A stretch of 64,000 nt of DNA from an uncultured Draconibacterium sp. (GTDB lineage: Bacteria; Bacteroidota; Bacteroidia; Bacteroidales; Prolixibacteraceae), in contig NZ_CAJXYQ010000016.1 of NCBI RefSeq assembly GCF_913063105.1, forward strand, positions 1 through 64,000. Reading direction: 5' to 3'. Numbering within the stretch: position 1 is the first letter of the stretch; each line of letters starts with the position of its first letter. Shown here one piece after another: positions 45,716 through 53,878 of the stretch. The position numbers were made by a program, and so were the translations under genes. A model generated the notes under the pieces. The model saw only the letters and a program-made list of their open reading frames with translations, was not told the origin of the DNA and made no database searches.

Positions 45716-45747
45716 ACGTTCTTACGAGTAACACCAGGCCCTTGCAA

Positions 45748-46146
45748 TTAAAACAGATTAAATCCTTTCCTGCTCTTTTTTTCAGGCTTTAAATCTGCAT
45801 GTACCTGCTCCTCCTTTTTGGGGCGGTTTTTACTGTTTATCCTTGGTTGTAAGCTAACCACAAGCGTAGTATCAGAAATGGCTTTTACAAGATGCATGGC
45901 CGGTTTAAAGCCACCTGTTGAAACCGATAAATTAACATCTCCTTTCTCAAGTATAAGCTTATAAAATCCATTCTGGTTCGTAATGGTGCCTATTCCTGAG
46001 TTTTTATCAAAAATACTAACATTCTCTAAAGCTTTTCCGTTGCTGCCATCGTTAACATAACCTGTTATGGCAACAACCTGGGCCCAACCGATACCTGGAA
46101 TTACAAATAAAAGCAAGGCGAAATGGGTGATTAATACTGTTTTCAT
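45748..46146 (-). CDS. Secreted carboxypeptidase-regulatory-like domain protein
   Basis: The 132-aa protein has a signal peptide ending G-W-A-Q near residue 23, followed by a single CarboxypepD_reg-like beta domain (G-Y-V-N-D-G-S-N-G-K-A-L-E-N-V-S, then G-T-I-T-N-Q-N-G-F-Y-K-L). The C-terminal ~25 residues are basic and unordered, K-N-R-P-K-K-E-E and K-K-S-R-K-G. Such domains are usually the N-terminal extension of TonB receptors; here it is alone, a domain-only protein or a remnant. It is convergent with the PafA-like gene. Confidence 0.72.
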   Translation of the reverse strand: MKTVLITHFALLLFVIPGIGWAQVVAITGYVNDGSNGKALENVSIFDKNSGIGTITNQNGFYKLILEKGDVNLSVSTGGFKPAMHLVKAISDTTLVVSLQPRINSKNRPKKEEQVHADLKPEKKSRKGFNLF

Positions 46147-46404
46147 TCTTTGTATTGTTTCAAATTGTTTATGGCTCTATAAAAATAGACAAAAAAGAGC
46201 AGAGAAAGGTTGCTTTATGTTTCAAACTTTATCAAAAAATCGTTAAATAATTCTTTATTATTTTTTAAAAAGCTAATCCTTATTTAGACTACATTGTATG
46301 CAACACCCATAAAACATTTTAAAGAACATAAAGTTACATGACAAAAGTTAGCCAATTCTGCTTATTTAAAAACAGACTTAATTACTATCATTGTTTTCTG
46401 CTGA
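46147..46404. other. Intergenic region upstream of the hydrogenase operon
   Basis: Together with the palindrome and promoter listed separately this makes 440 bases before hydC. The part up to 46404 is AT-rich without a credible gene; a 68-codon plus-strand frame at 46338-46544 is not convincing because it has no coding bias, no family match and spans the promoter. Confidence 0.5.
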
Positions 46405-46419
46405 ATAACATCATGTTAT
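46405..46419. promoter_or_regulatory. 15-bp palindrome upstream of the hydrogenase promoter
   Basis: ATAACAT-C-ATGTTAT is a perfect odd palindrome, 41 bases upstream of the candidate -33 box. Its position suits an activator or repressor site. It does not match the Rex or FNR consensus that I know. Confidence 0.45.
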
Positions 46420-46459
46420 CAAGCAAATACGTTATTTTTTTCTCAACTATCTGCGTACA

Positions 46460-46492
46460 TTTGTTTATAGCTAATAAAGAATTTTATCTTTA
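46460..46492 (+). promoter_or_regulatory. Candidate promoter of the hydrogenase operon
   Basis: TTTG at 46460-46463 and TATCTTTA at 46485-46492 are separated by 21 bases. The -7 box has one mismatch to TAnnTTTG, at its last base. It lies 94 bases upstream of hydC. Confidence 0.5.
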
Positions 46493-46586
46493 TTTAAAAG
46501 TAAAAATCAGCAACCGACCCTGCCGCAACCGGCGCCATATTTAACAATAACAACTAAAAACCATTTTATAAACAAAAACTTATCAC

Positions 46587-47063
46587 ATGGATCCAATCCA
46601 ATCGTTAATTAAAGATCTTGCTGATAAACATGGACGACGCAGAGAAAGTGTTTTACCCATTATGCAAGGCGTTGTTGAGCATGAGAAATTCCTGTCGGAA
46701 CGCTCAATGATTGAAATTGCAAGAGAGATTGACATTCCGGCTGCCGATGTTTATGGAACAGCAACCTTTTATTCATTTCTTGAGACAAAACCAGCAGGTA
46801 AATACACCATCAGGGTATGTAAAACTATTACCTGTGCAATGAAAGGTAAAAACCAGGTTTTATTTGCCATTCAAGACATGTTAAAAATTAAGTTAGGGGA
46901 AACCACCCCCGACAAACAATTTACGCTTTTAGAGACCAACTGCCTGGGATGGTGCCACAAGGCACCTGCAATGCTGATAAACGATGACGTTTATACTGAA
47001 CTCACACCCGAAAAAGTGAGGGAAATTCTGTCGAATTACATGAAACAAAACGTTCACCATTAA
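46587..47063 (+). CDS. hydC: NADH-linked [FeFe]-hydrogenase subunit HydC (NuoE-like)
   Basis: The 158-aa protein is a NuoE/24-kDa thioredoxin-like [2Fe-2S] protein. The cluster ligands are C-K-T-I-T-C (C-x4-C, near residue 77) and C-L-G-W-C (C-x3-C, near 117). The N-terminal half is the usual helical bundle with E-I-A-R-E-I-D-I-P-A-A-D-V-Y-G-T-A-T-F-Y-S-F. It shuttles electrons between HydB and other centres of the complex. It is the first of three genes, with 11 bases to hydB. Confidence 0.93.
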   Translation: MDPIQSLIKDLADKHGRRRESVLPIMQGVVEHEKFLSERSMIEIAREIDIPAADVYGTATFYSFLETKPAGKYTIRVCKTITCAMKGKNQVLFAIQDMLKIKLGETTPDKQFTLLETNCLGWCHKAPAMLINDDVYTELTPEKVREILSNYMKQNVHH

Positions 47064-47074
47064 AAAAAGCAACT

Positions 47075-48259
47075 ATGGCAAGTTCTCATCAACTAAAACG
47101 TGTTGATTTCATTTTCAGAAATGAAAACGACTGGGAAAAAATACTTTCCGCAACCATTAAAAAGAAACCGCAGGATTTAATTAATGAGCTGATAAGTTCA
47201 GAATTAAAAGGAAGAGGAGGCGCAGGGTTTCCAACCGGCCTAAAATGGAAACTAACTGCCGAGGCAAAAGAAAAACAGAAATACGTAATTTGTAATGCCG
47301 ATGAAGGAGAGCCGGGAACTTTTAAAGACCGCGAAATTCTATCACGGGTGCCTTATAAAGTTTTAACGGCAATGGCCATTTGTGGTTACATCACCGGAGC
47401 TAACAAAGGCTTTATCTATCTGCGTGGTGAATACAAATTTTTGCAACCCGAACTAAACAAAGCCATTGACGAGTTTGACTACTATTGCAAAGAAATTAAT
47501 CTCGATTTTAGCATTGAAATATTTATGGGCAGTGGCGCCTACATTTGCGGCGAAGAAACAGCTCTGATGGAATCGATGGAAGGAAAAAGGGGCGAACCCC
47601 GGAATAAACCACCGTTTCCAACACAAAGAGGCTACATGGGCAAACCCACCGTTATTAATAATGTTGAAACGCTGGTGCACACTTATACCATTTTTAAATA
47701 CGGAGCAAAAAAATTCTACGATTTAGGCGTTCAATATTCCAGAGGAACCAAATTATTTTCGGTATCGGGCGATACACCAAAGCCGGGTATTTACGAACTG
47801 GAACTGGGGATGAGCCTGCAGGATTTTGTTTACGAGTTTGGCGATGGCGATACCAAAGCCGTACAGGTGGGTGGAGCTTCAGGATTTCTGGTTCCGCGTA
47901 AAAAGTTTAAAGATGCTGCTATCGGTTTTCGTGGAAAATTAACCGGCATATCGTTACCTACCGGAGGGTCGATGATGCTTTTTAACAGCTCTCGATCAAT
48001 GTTTAACGTGCTGGATAATTACCTCGAATTCTTCCGCGAAGAATCATGCGGACAATGCACTCCCTGCCGCGTTGGCTGCCAACAATTATTGCTGGGCATA
48101 AAGGCTGTAAAACGTGGAGACAAACCGGCTTCTTACCTTGACAAACTAATGCGGCTAACTGAAACCATGCAGTATACTGCAAAATGCGGATTGGGACAAT
48201 CTGTAGCAAATTCATTTTCGTCGATTGTTGAGAATTTTAGAGAAGAGATGATTTATTAA
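47075..48259 (+). CDS. hydB: NADH-binding hydrogenase subunit HydB (NuoF-like, compact form)
   Basis: The 394-aa protein is the flavoprotein that oxidises NADH. The NADH/FMN site is seen at G-R-G-G-A-G-F-P-T-G-L-K-W-K (about 47-60) and the domain continues with C-N-A-D-E-G-E-P-G-T-F-K-D-R. The C-terminal [4Fe-4S] cluster is bound by C-G-Q-C-T-P-C-R-V-G with a fourth Cys near 370 (K-C-G-L-G-Q-S). Unlike the ~600-aa HydB of bifurcating enzymes such as Thermotoga, it lacks the N-terminal [2Fe-2S] and the C-terminal ferredoxin-like domains. It could therefore belong to a simpler NADH-dependent enzyme. It sits between hydC and hydA. Confidence 0.93.
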   Translation: MASSHQLKRVDFIFRNENDWEKILSATIKKKPQDLINELISSELKGRGGAGFPTGLKWKLTAEAKEKQKYVICNADEGEPGTFKDREILSRVPYKVLTAMAICGYITGANKGFIYLRGEYKFLQPELNKAIDEFDYYCKEINLDFSIEIFMGSGAYICGEETALMESMEGKRGEPRNKPPFPTQRGYMGKPTVINNVETLVHTYTIFKYGAKKFYDLGVQYSRGTKLFSVSGDTPKPGIYELELGMSLQDFVYEFGDGDTKAVQVGGASGFLVPRKKFKDAAIGFRGKLTGISLPTGGSMMLFNSSRSMFNVLDNYLEFFREESCGQCTPCRVGCQQLLLGIKAVKRGDKPASYLDKLMRLTETMQYTAKCGLGQSVANSFSSIVENFREEMIY

Positions 48260-48277
48260 CCCGGAAAATGTATTGAA

Positions 48278-50068
48278 ATGAGTAAAAAATTAAATATAAC
48301 CATTAACGGTTTTCCGGTTGAAATTGCAGCCGGGAAAACCATTCTGGAAGCCGCAGAAGAGCAAGGAATTACCATTCCAACCTTATGCCATCATAAAGAT
48401 TTGTGCGTTGCCGGAAACTGTCGCGTGTGTGTGGTTGAGGTAGCAGGGCAAAACCGCTTGTCGGCTGCATGTGCAACGCCTTGCGAAGAAGGAATGGAAG
48501 TGTTGACCAACAGTTTGAAAGTTCGTAACTCACGAAAACAAATCATTGAATTACTATTGGCAGAACACAATGCGGATTGCACCAAATGCTACCGAAACGG
48601 AAACTGCGAACTGCAAACACTGGCCTCGGAATACAAAATAATGACCCAGGACTTTCTCGAGCTCGTTCCCCTAAAACAATATAGTATTGATGCTTATTCG
48701 CCTTCAATAATGAAAGACGACAGCAAATGTATACGCTGCCAGCGATGCGTAAGAACCTGTGCCGAGCTGCAGGGTGTAAATGCGCTGACTGTTGCCCACA
48801 AAGGCGACAAAATGAAAATTACCACTTTCTTTGAGAAGGCTATGCGCGATGTGGTTTGTACCAATTGCGGGCAATGCATAAACCACTGCCCTACCGGAGC
48901 TTTGGTAGAGAAAAATTACATTGAGGAAGTTTGGGAAGCCATTGCAAATCCGAAAAAACATGTCGTAGTACAAACCGCCCCTGCAGTAAGAGTTGGTTTA
49001 GGCGAAGAACTGGGACTAAAACCAGGCAAACGCGTTACCGGACAAATGGTAGCCGCCTTAAAACGTTTAGGTTTCGACTCGGTACTCGATACCGATTTTA
49101 CTGCCGACCTAACAATTATGGAGGAAGGTACCGAACTACTTACCCGTTTGAAAAAAGCCCTGGTAGATAAAGATGAGTCGGTTACACTGCCAATGGCAAC
49201 ATCTTGTTCGCCAGGATGGATTAAGTACATCGAGCACATGTATCCCGAACATTTGAATAACCTTTCAACCTGTAAATCGCCACAACAAATGTTTGGGGCA
49301 CTGGTTAAAACTTATTATGCCAAAGCACGCAACCTTGAACCTGAAAATATTGTATCTGTTTCGATTATGCCGTGCACAGCAAAAAAATACGAGGCTTACC
49401 GCCCTGAAATGCACGACAGTGGCTACCGCGATGTAGACTACGTACTTACTACGCGAGAACTCGCCATTCTTATAAAACAAGCCGGTTTGGATTTTAACAA
49501 ACTTGAACCGGTTAAGTACGACCGTTTAATGGGAGAATCATCGGGCGCAGCAGTAATTTTTGGTGCCACCGGAGGTGTAATGGAGGCTGCTTTACGAACA
49601 GCCTACGAAATTGTTACAGGCCGCGAAGTACCGTTTGACAACCTGAATATTACTCCTGTACGCGGCATGGATGGCATTCGCGAAGCTTCAATTAAAATTG
49701 ATAATCCACTAAAAGAGTGGGCCTTTTTGGATGGAGTTGAGCTAAAATGTGCCGTTGCACACGGCTTAATAAATGCCAAAACTGTAATGGATTCAGTGAG
49801 AGCCGGGACTGCAGACTATCATTTTATTGAATTTATGGCGTGCCCCGGTGGCTGCCTGGGTGGTGGAGGCCAGCCTATTCCAACCAATCCCGAGATAAGG
49901 CAAAAACGTGCAGAAGCAATTTATGCTGAAGATGAAGGTTTAACGATACGAAAATCGCATGAAAATCCGGAGGTTCTGAAATTATATCACGATTTCTTAA
50001 AAGAACCGCTTGGCGAAATTTCGCACCACTTGCTGCATACAAAATACACCAAGCGCGAAAGGTATTAA
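48278..50068 (+). CDS. hydA: [FeFe]-hydrogenase catalytic subunit HydA
   Basis: The 596-aa enzyme makes or oxidises H2. The N-terminal ferredoxin domains carry a [2Fe-2S] (C37, C48, C51, C65), a His-Cys3 [4Fe-4S] (H-N-A-D-C-T-K-C ... C-E-L) and two [4Fe-4S] clusters (C-I-R-C-Q-R-C-V-R-T-C and C-T-N-C-G-Q-C-I-N-H-C). The H-cluster is bound by the three signatures T-S-C-S-P-G-W, M-P-C-T-A-K-K and M-A-C-P-G-G-C-L-G-G-G-G-Q-P. All expected ligands are present, so it should be active once matured. HydE, HydF and HydG are not in this window. The length is near clostridial CpI (574), with no extra C-terminal cluster domain. Confidence 0.95.
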   Translation: MSKKLNITINGFPVEIAAGKTILEAAEEQGITIPTLCHHKDLCVAGNCRVCVVEVAGQNRLSAACATPCEEGMEVLTNSLKVRNSRKQIIELLLAEHNADCTKCYRNGNCELQTLASEYKIMTQDFLELVPLKQYSIDAYSPSIMKDDSKCIRCQRCVRTCAELQGVNALTVAHKGDKMKITTFFEKAMRDVVCTNCGQCINHCPTGALVEKNYIEEVWEAIANPKKHVVVQTAPAVRVGLGEELGLKPGKRVTGQMVAALKRLGFDSVLDTDFTADLTIMEEGTELLTRLKKALVDKDESVTLPMATSCSPGWIKYIEHMYPEHLNNLSTCKSPQQMFGALVKTYYAKARNLEPENIVSVSIMPCTAKKYEAYRPEMHDSGYRDVDYVLTTRELAILIKQAGLDFNKLEPVKYDRLMGESSGAAVIFGATGGVMEAALRTAYEIVTGREVPFDNLNITPVRGMDGIREASIKIDNPLKEWAFLDGVELKCAVAHGLINAKTVMDSVRAGTADYHFIEFMACPGGCLGGGGQPIPTNPEIRQKRAEAIYAEDEGLTIRKSHENPEVLKLYHDFLKEPLGEISHHLLHTKYTKRERY

Positions 50069-50091
50069 TTACCGTGCGAACAAATCATATA

Positions 50092-50123
50092 AAATCCGGT
50101 ATCTTTGGGTATCGGATTTTTTT
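50092..50123 (+). terminator. hydA terminator overlapping the ogt promoter
   Basis: AAATCCGGTATC and GGTATCGGATTT form a 12-bp stem with G-U pairs and the loop TTTG, and a T-run follows up to the ogt ATG. Inside the hairpin lies TATCTTTG (50100-50107), an exact TAnnTTTG -7 box 16 bases before the ATG. The same bases may serve as hydA terminator and ogt promoter. Confidence 0.68.
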
Positions 50124-50609
50124 ATGAAACAATTTACAAGATATATTCCTTCACCAATTGGATGGCTTCGGTTATTATCGTCAGAAAAAGCGTTAACATC
50201 CATTAAATTTGTAGATGCCTGCTCAAATTGGAGTGAGCAACAACCAATAATCCTCGGGCAAACTGCAAAGCAACTTGAAGCTTACTTTCAAGGAAATTTA
50301 AAATCGTTTAATCTTCAATTAGAACCGGAAGGAACACTGTTTCAGCAAAAGATATGGAAACTGGTGCAAGGAATAGAATACGGTGCAACGGCAAGCTATC
50401 TTGAAATTGCCCGGCAATCAGGATCAGAAAAAAATACGCGGGCAGTAGGTTTTGCCAACGGGAAAAATCCTATTCCAATTATAATTCCTTGTCATCGAAT
50501 AATTGGAAGCTCGGGTAAACTCACCGGATATGCTGGAGGAATAGAACGCAAGCGCTGGCTGCTAAATCACGAAAGAACTAACACAAAAATTCCGGGCCAA
50601 CTATTCTAA
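50124..50609 (+). CDS. ogt: Methylated-DNA--protein-cysteine methyltransferase
   Basis: The 161-aa suicide enzyme removes methyl groups from O6-methylguanine. The acceptor cysteine is in the motif I-P-C-H-R-I-I-G near residue 118, and G-F-A-N-G-K-N-P-I-P precedes it. The start is the ATG at 50124, since a longer frame would begin inside hydA. The normal N-terminal domain is present in short form. No Ada AraC domain is attached. Promoter and upstream terminator overlap as described. Confidence 0.93.
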   Translation: MKQFTRYIPSPIGWLRLLSSEKALTSIKFVDACSNWSEQQPIILGQTAKQLEAYFQGNLKSFNLQLEPEGTLFQQKIWKLVQGIEYGATASYLEIARQSGSEKNTRAVGFANGKNPIPIIIPCHRIIGSSGKLTGYAGGIERKRWLLNHERTNTKIPGQLF

Positions 50610-50769
50610 ATCAGGGAATATTGTCCCATATTGAAAACACAAAAAATACACTCTTAAAACTATCTTCCTGATATCATGCATTTTAATTTTATGGTATACA
50701 TTTTGTTTTAATGGTATCCGAAATCAGGAAGATAAAAAATAAGGATTTGAAATAAAGACTCCTTAAAAG

Positions 50770-50797
50770 AAATGGAACTCAATTTTGGGTTCCATTT
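50770..50797 (+). terminator. Candidate terminator after ogt
   Basis: AAATGGAAC and GTTCCATTT form a perfect 9-bp stem with a 10-base loop, followed by TCTTTTG. It lies 160 bases after the ogt stop. The T-run is broken by one C, so termination is likely but not certain. Confidence 0.5.
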
Positions 50798-50844
50798 TCT
50801 TTTGCTGGTAAATTGATATACCCTATATTCACAACAAAAAATAT

Positions 50845-51804
50845 ATGCAAAGAAATGTAAAACTCCTTTTTCTGTTTCTGCTTATTACCCAATTCGCAGC
50901 TGGGCAAGACCGATACGCCTACGAACAATTTGAAGAAATTAGGGTTGAAACAGCTACATATGCAACAAAAGATGGCGAAAACCTGGATATGGATATTTAC
51001 CTCCCTCAATACGATAACGAACCGGAAAGAGCAACAATAATTTACCTGCACGGTGGAGGATTTAGTAGTGGTGAACGAAACAGTGAGAAAATAAAATCGT
51101 TTTGTACAAACCTGGCCAGCTATGGCTATGTTGTTGCATCTATTTCGTACCGATTAACGCGAAAAGGCAAAGCTGAAGGCTTTGGATGTAATTGCCCTAC
51201 CCAGGTAAAAATCAACACAATCTATTCTGCCTCAGAAGATTTGCAGGATGCTGCATTTTTCCTTATCGAGAACAGGCATCAGTATGCAATAAATCCACAA
51301 CAGATTATTCTTGCCGGAAGCAGCGCCGGAGCCGAAACAGCTTTAAATACAGCGTATCAGCCACCGTATTGCTACGGTTTAGACTCCGGACCGGTATCGT
51401 TTGCAGGGGTTATCGGTATGGCTGGTGCAATTGCCGATACTATGGCGCTTTATGATGAATCGGCTATTCCTTCGCTTTTGTTTCATGGCTCAGACGATCC
51501 GCTTGTACCTTATGGTTCAGCTCCACATCATTACTGCAAAGAAGGAGCACCAGGCTACTGGCTCTTGCATGGCTCGCATACCATTGCTGAAAAATTAAAA
51601 CAACTAAACGTTCCCTGCTGGCTGCACACCTCATGCGGAGCAGGACACGAATTACACAGCCAGCCTTTTACCGATTATTTTGATGTAATTACAGAATTTT
51701 GCCACCAGTTTGTTATTGAAAAAAATGGCGACCAACGCCATACCATAATTGAAGGAGAACACAACGCTCAACGATTTAACGATTATAACTACTGTTCACA
51801 ATGA
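50845..51804 (+). CDS. Secreted alpha/beta hydrolase (esterase/lipase-like)
   Basis: The 319-aa protein has a signal peptide (M-Q-R-N-V-K-L-L-F-L to A-A-G-Q near residue 21) and an alpha/beta hydrolase fold. The oxyanion motif is H-G-G-G-F-S-S-G, the nucleophile Ser in A-G-S-S-A-G-A-E near residue 158, the acid in G-S-D-D-P-L-V-P and the His in G-A-G-H-E-L. The complete triad suggests an active esterase of the BD-FAE/carboxylesterase class; the substrate might be acetylated or feruloylated polysaccharide. Its stop overlaps the next gene by four bases (ATGA). Confidence 0.87.
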   Translation: MQRNVKLLFLFLLITQFAAGQDRYAYEQFEEIRVETATYATKDGENLDMDIYLPQYDNEPERATIIYLHGGGFSSGERNSEKIKSFCTNLASYGYVVASISYRLTRKGKAEGFGCNCPTQVKINTIYSASEDLQDAAFFLIENRHQYAINPQQIILAGSSAGAETALNTAYQPPYCYGLDSGPVSFAGVIGMAGAIADTMALYDESAIPSLLFHGSDDPLVPYGSAPHHYCKEGAPGYWLLHGSHTIAEKLKQLNVPCWLHTSCGAGHELHSQPFTDYFDVITEFCHQFVIEKNGDQRHTIIEGEHNAQRFNDYNYCSQ

Positions 51805-52631
51805 AACGATTTCTTGCCAGCCTTATTTTTCTGTTTCCAATTATACTGACTGCCCAGCAAATAAATGTTTTAAGCTACAATATACGATACAATAACAGCA
51901 ATGATGGAATTAACGCCTGGCCAAACCGTGTTGAAATGGTTAATGGCCTGCTACAATTTTACGAGCCTGATATTTTTGGTCTGCAGGAAGCGTTGTTCAA
52001 TCAGATTTCAGATATTGATGAAGCACTTCCGAATTACGAGTGGTTTGGCGTTGGTAGAGAAGATGGTGATAAGGGGGGTGAATTTTCGCCTGTATTTTTT
52101 AACAGAGATAAATTTATTTTAATTGAAAAAGGCAACTTTTGGCTTGCCGAAGATTGCACCAAGCCCGGATTAGGCTGGGATGCTGCCTGCACCCGAATTT
52201 GCACCTGGGGAAAATTTCAAAGCAAAATCAGTGGCAAAAAATTTTATGTTTTTAATACGCATTTCGATCACAGAGGCGATGAAGCACGAAAAAATTCGGC
52301 GATTCTGATCCGCGATAAAATTGAAGAAATGACTTACAAAAATAATCTGCCTGTACTTTTAACCGGCGACTTTAACCTAAAGCCCGAAACCTTACCCATT
52401 TCGCTGCTAAAAAAATACCTGAACGACAGCCGCGATATTTCGGCACAAAAACCTTACGGGCCAGTAGGAACATATAATGGTTTTAAGTTTGACGCGGAAT
52501 TACAAACCCGTATCGACTATATTTTTGTTCGTGGTTTTAAGGTATTAAAATATGCGGTACTTACTGATAATAAAGAACAACGGTGGCCTTCAGATCATTT
52601 GCCGGTGTTTGTGCAACTGCAGTTGAAATAA
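51801..52631 (+). CDS. Secreted endonuclease/exonuclease/phosphatase (EEP) family protein
   Basis: The 276-aa protein has a signal peptide ending near T-A-Q at residue 19. The EEP fold motifs are all present: L-S-Y-N-I-R-Y-N, G-L-Q-E-A (metal Glu), N-T-H-F-D-H-R-G, L-T-G-D-F-N (catalytic Asp/Asn), I-D-Y-I-F-V and S-D-H-L-P-V. Such exported members often act on phosphoesters such as nucleic acids or phospholipids; the substrate is not defined. The ATGA overlap implies coupling to the esterase gene. Confidence 0.9.
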   Translation: MKRFLASLIFLFPIILTAQQINVLSYNIRYNNSNDGINAWPNRVEMVNGLLQFYEPDIFGLQEALFNQISDIDEALPNYEWFGVGREDGDKGGEFSPVFFNRDKFILIEKGNFWLAEDCTKPGLGWDAACTRICTWGKFQSKISGKKFYVFNTHFDHRGDEARKNSAILIRDKIEEMTYKNNLPVLLTGDFNLKPETLPISLLKKYLNDSRDISAQKPYGPVGTYNGFKFDAELQTRIDYIFVRGFKVLKYAVLTDNKEQRWPSDHLPVFVQLQLK

Positions 52632-52670
52632 GAGAATTGGTTCAAGCAGATTTGAAAAACTAAAAGAAAC

Positions 52671-52700
52671 TAATCTGCGGCAATCCGCGAAATCTGCGAG
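52671..52700. repeat. Three tandem decamer repeats
   Basis: Three consecutive 10-base units, TAATCTGCGG, CAATCCGCGA and AATCTGCGAG, share an A-A-T-C-(T/C)-G-C-G core. They lie between the EEP gene and the HTH gene. Such mini-repeats occur in Bacteroidota intergenic regions. Confidence 0.55.
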
Positions 52701-52708
52701 CAAAATTC

Positions 52709-52909
52709 TTAATCCGAGTCATCCAACTCAAAGATTTCATTTACCGGTTTTTCAAAAACTGTCGAGATTTTAAGCGCCAAAACTGTCGATGGCACGTACC
52801 TCCCTTTTTCGATTGAATTTATCGTTTGCCGCGAAACACCAATCAATTTTGCCAAATCGTCTTGCGTAAGATTTTTTATTGCCCGTTCTATTTTAAGCCT
52901 ATTCTGCAC
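52709..52909 (-). CDS. Small Cro/C1-type HTH regulator (YozG-like)
   Basis: The 66-aa protein is an XRE helix-turn-helix domain (Q-D-D-L-A-K-L-I-G-V-S-R-Q-T-I-N-S-I-E-K-G-R-Y) with the C-terminal F-E-K-P-V-N-E-I-F typical of YozG. It has no effector domain. It overlaps by 11 bases the preceding membrane gene, so it is the last gene of a three-gene unit with two related membrane proteins. It may repress the operon, binding around the promoter at 53.9 kb. Confidence 0.9.
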   Translation of the reverse strand: MQNRLKIERAIKNLTQDDLAKLIGVSRQTINSIEKGRYVPSTVLALKISTVFEKPVNEIFELDDSD

Positions 52910-53393
52910 TTCGTATTTTTGATTTGGTAACGTAATAACTCACCAGGTAAAATCCCAAAATAACTGCCAATAATGTATCTGCTGAAAGTTGACTAAAATC
53001 GTCAGAAACACTATTTTCTAAATAAGTGATAAAAAAGAATCCCACAAAACCAGCTCCAAAGCTCCGATAAAAAGACTTTAAACGAATCAGGTTAGACATT
53101 TCATCCTCAACCTTATCGCGCGAAAAACAAATAAGAAACAATCCAAAATTAACATAAATAACCCCAATATAATTACTTCCATCAACCAGCAAACTCTTAA
53201 AAATCCATGGTAAAGTTATGGCACAAATTACCACCACAATTCCCACAAGTTTAAACCAGCGAGGAAACAACTTAAGTTTCTTAAAAACAGCCTCATCATT
53301 CTTTTCTTTAAAAAGCCACGACACAAGTCCTATAGACAAAACAACAAGTACTAACAATAATATTTGAACCAATTTTGTTTCCATATTTTTCAA
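52899..53393 (-). CDS. Membrane protein, paralogue 1 of an HTH-linked pair
   Basis: The 164-aa protein has five hydrophobic segments (about 7-27, 44-66, 76-92, 112-130, 142-158). It is clearly related to the next gene product: W-F-K-L-V-G-I, I-F-K-S-L-L, N-F-G-L-F-L and E-D-E-M-S-N-L-I-R-L-K correspond to W-F-K-T-V-A-I, I-F-K-D-A-I, N-L-A-L-F-V and E-D-E-Y-S-E-Q-L-R-F-K there. No enzymatic motif is visible. The charged loop R-D-K-V-E-D-E in the middle faces one side of the membrane. Alternative start at Met4. Confidence 0.75.
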   Translation of the reverse strand: MKNMETKLVQILLLVLVVLSIGLVSWLFKEKNDEAVFKKLKLFPRWFKLVGIVVVICAITLPWIFKSLLVDGSNYIGVIYVNFGLFLICFSRDKVEDEMSNLIRLKSFYRSFGAGFVGFFFITYLENSVSDDFSQLSADTLLAVILGFYLVSYYVTKSKIRSAE

Positions 53394-53395
53394 TT

Positions 53396-53869
53396 TTATT
53401 TTCGTAGTTTATAAAGAGTAAGGTAAAAGTAAAGTGTTGCAATTAGCATTCCTCCTCCCATAAATGACTGAACAATAAAGTTACTCCAACAACCGCCATC
53501 TGAGCCTGTTATACGCATTGTACTCAAGGCAAAAATCAGAGCCACCAAACTTACAAACGAATAAGTAAAAGCCTTAAATCTTAACTGTTCCGAGTATTCA
53601 TCTTCGGTCTTCTGTTTCGAGAAAAATGTTACGAATAGTGCGAGGTTAAAAACTGAAATTAGCATTTCATTCATGTTTGCTATAGCGTCTTTAAAAATTA
53701 ATAGTGCCAATAAAGCAAGAGCAGTAAAGATGATCGCCACTGTTTTAAACCAATTTGGTAGCAACCGGAATCTACGCTCATACAAATCGAAACTTAATGC
53801 AGAGGAAGGAATTATGTACAGAAGTAATCCGATGTAAATACAAAAACTAATTATGCTGTAGATTTTCAT
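53396..53869 (-). CDS. Membrane protein, paralogue 2 of an HTH-linked pair
   Basis: The 157-aa protein has five hydrophobic segments (about 3-23, 41-61, 70-86, 104-118, 130-150) and is paralogous to the downstream one, starting M-K-I-Y-S-I-I-S. It is the first gene of the unit and is separated by two bases from the next. Its charged loop S-K-Q-K-T-E-D-E-Y-S-E-Q-L mirrors R-D-K-V-E-D-E in the paralogue. The promoter upstream is exceptionally clear. A possible heterodimeric membrane sensor or transporter under the control of the HTH protein. Confidence 0.75.
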   Translation of the reverse strand: MKIYSIISFCIYIGLLLYIIPSSALSFDLYERRFRLLPNWFKTVAIIFTALALLALLIFKDAIANMNEMLISVFNLALFVTFFSKQKTEDEYSEQLRFKAFTYSFVSLVALIFALSTMRITGSDGGCWSNFIVQSFMGGGMLIATLYFYLTLYKLRK

Positions 53870-53878
53870 TAGTGTAAA

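Noticed and set aside
46338..46544. 68-codon frame upstream of hydC
   Set aside because: It spans the palindrome and promoter, has no ribosome-binding context or family features.
50010..50123. Longer N-terminus for ogt beginning within hydA
   Set aside because: The extra residues are the hydA 3' end and terminator read in another frame; the conserved protein starts at 50124.
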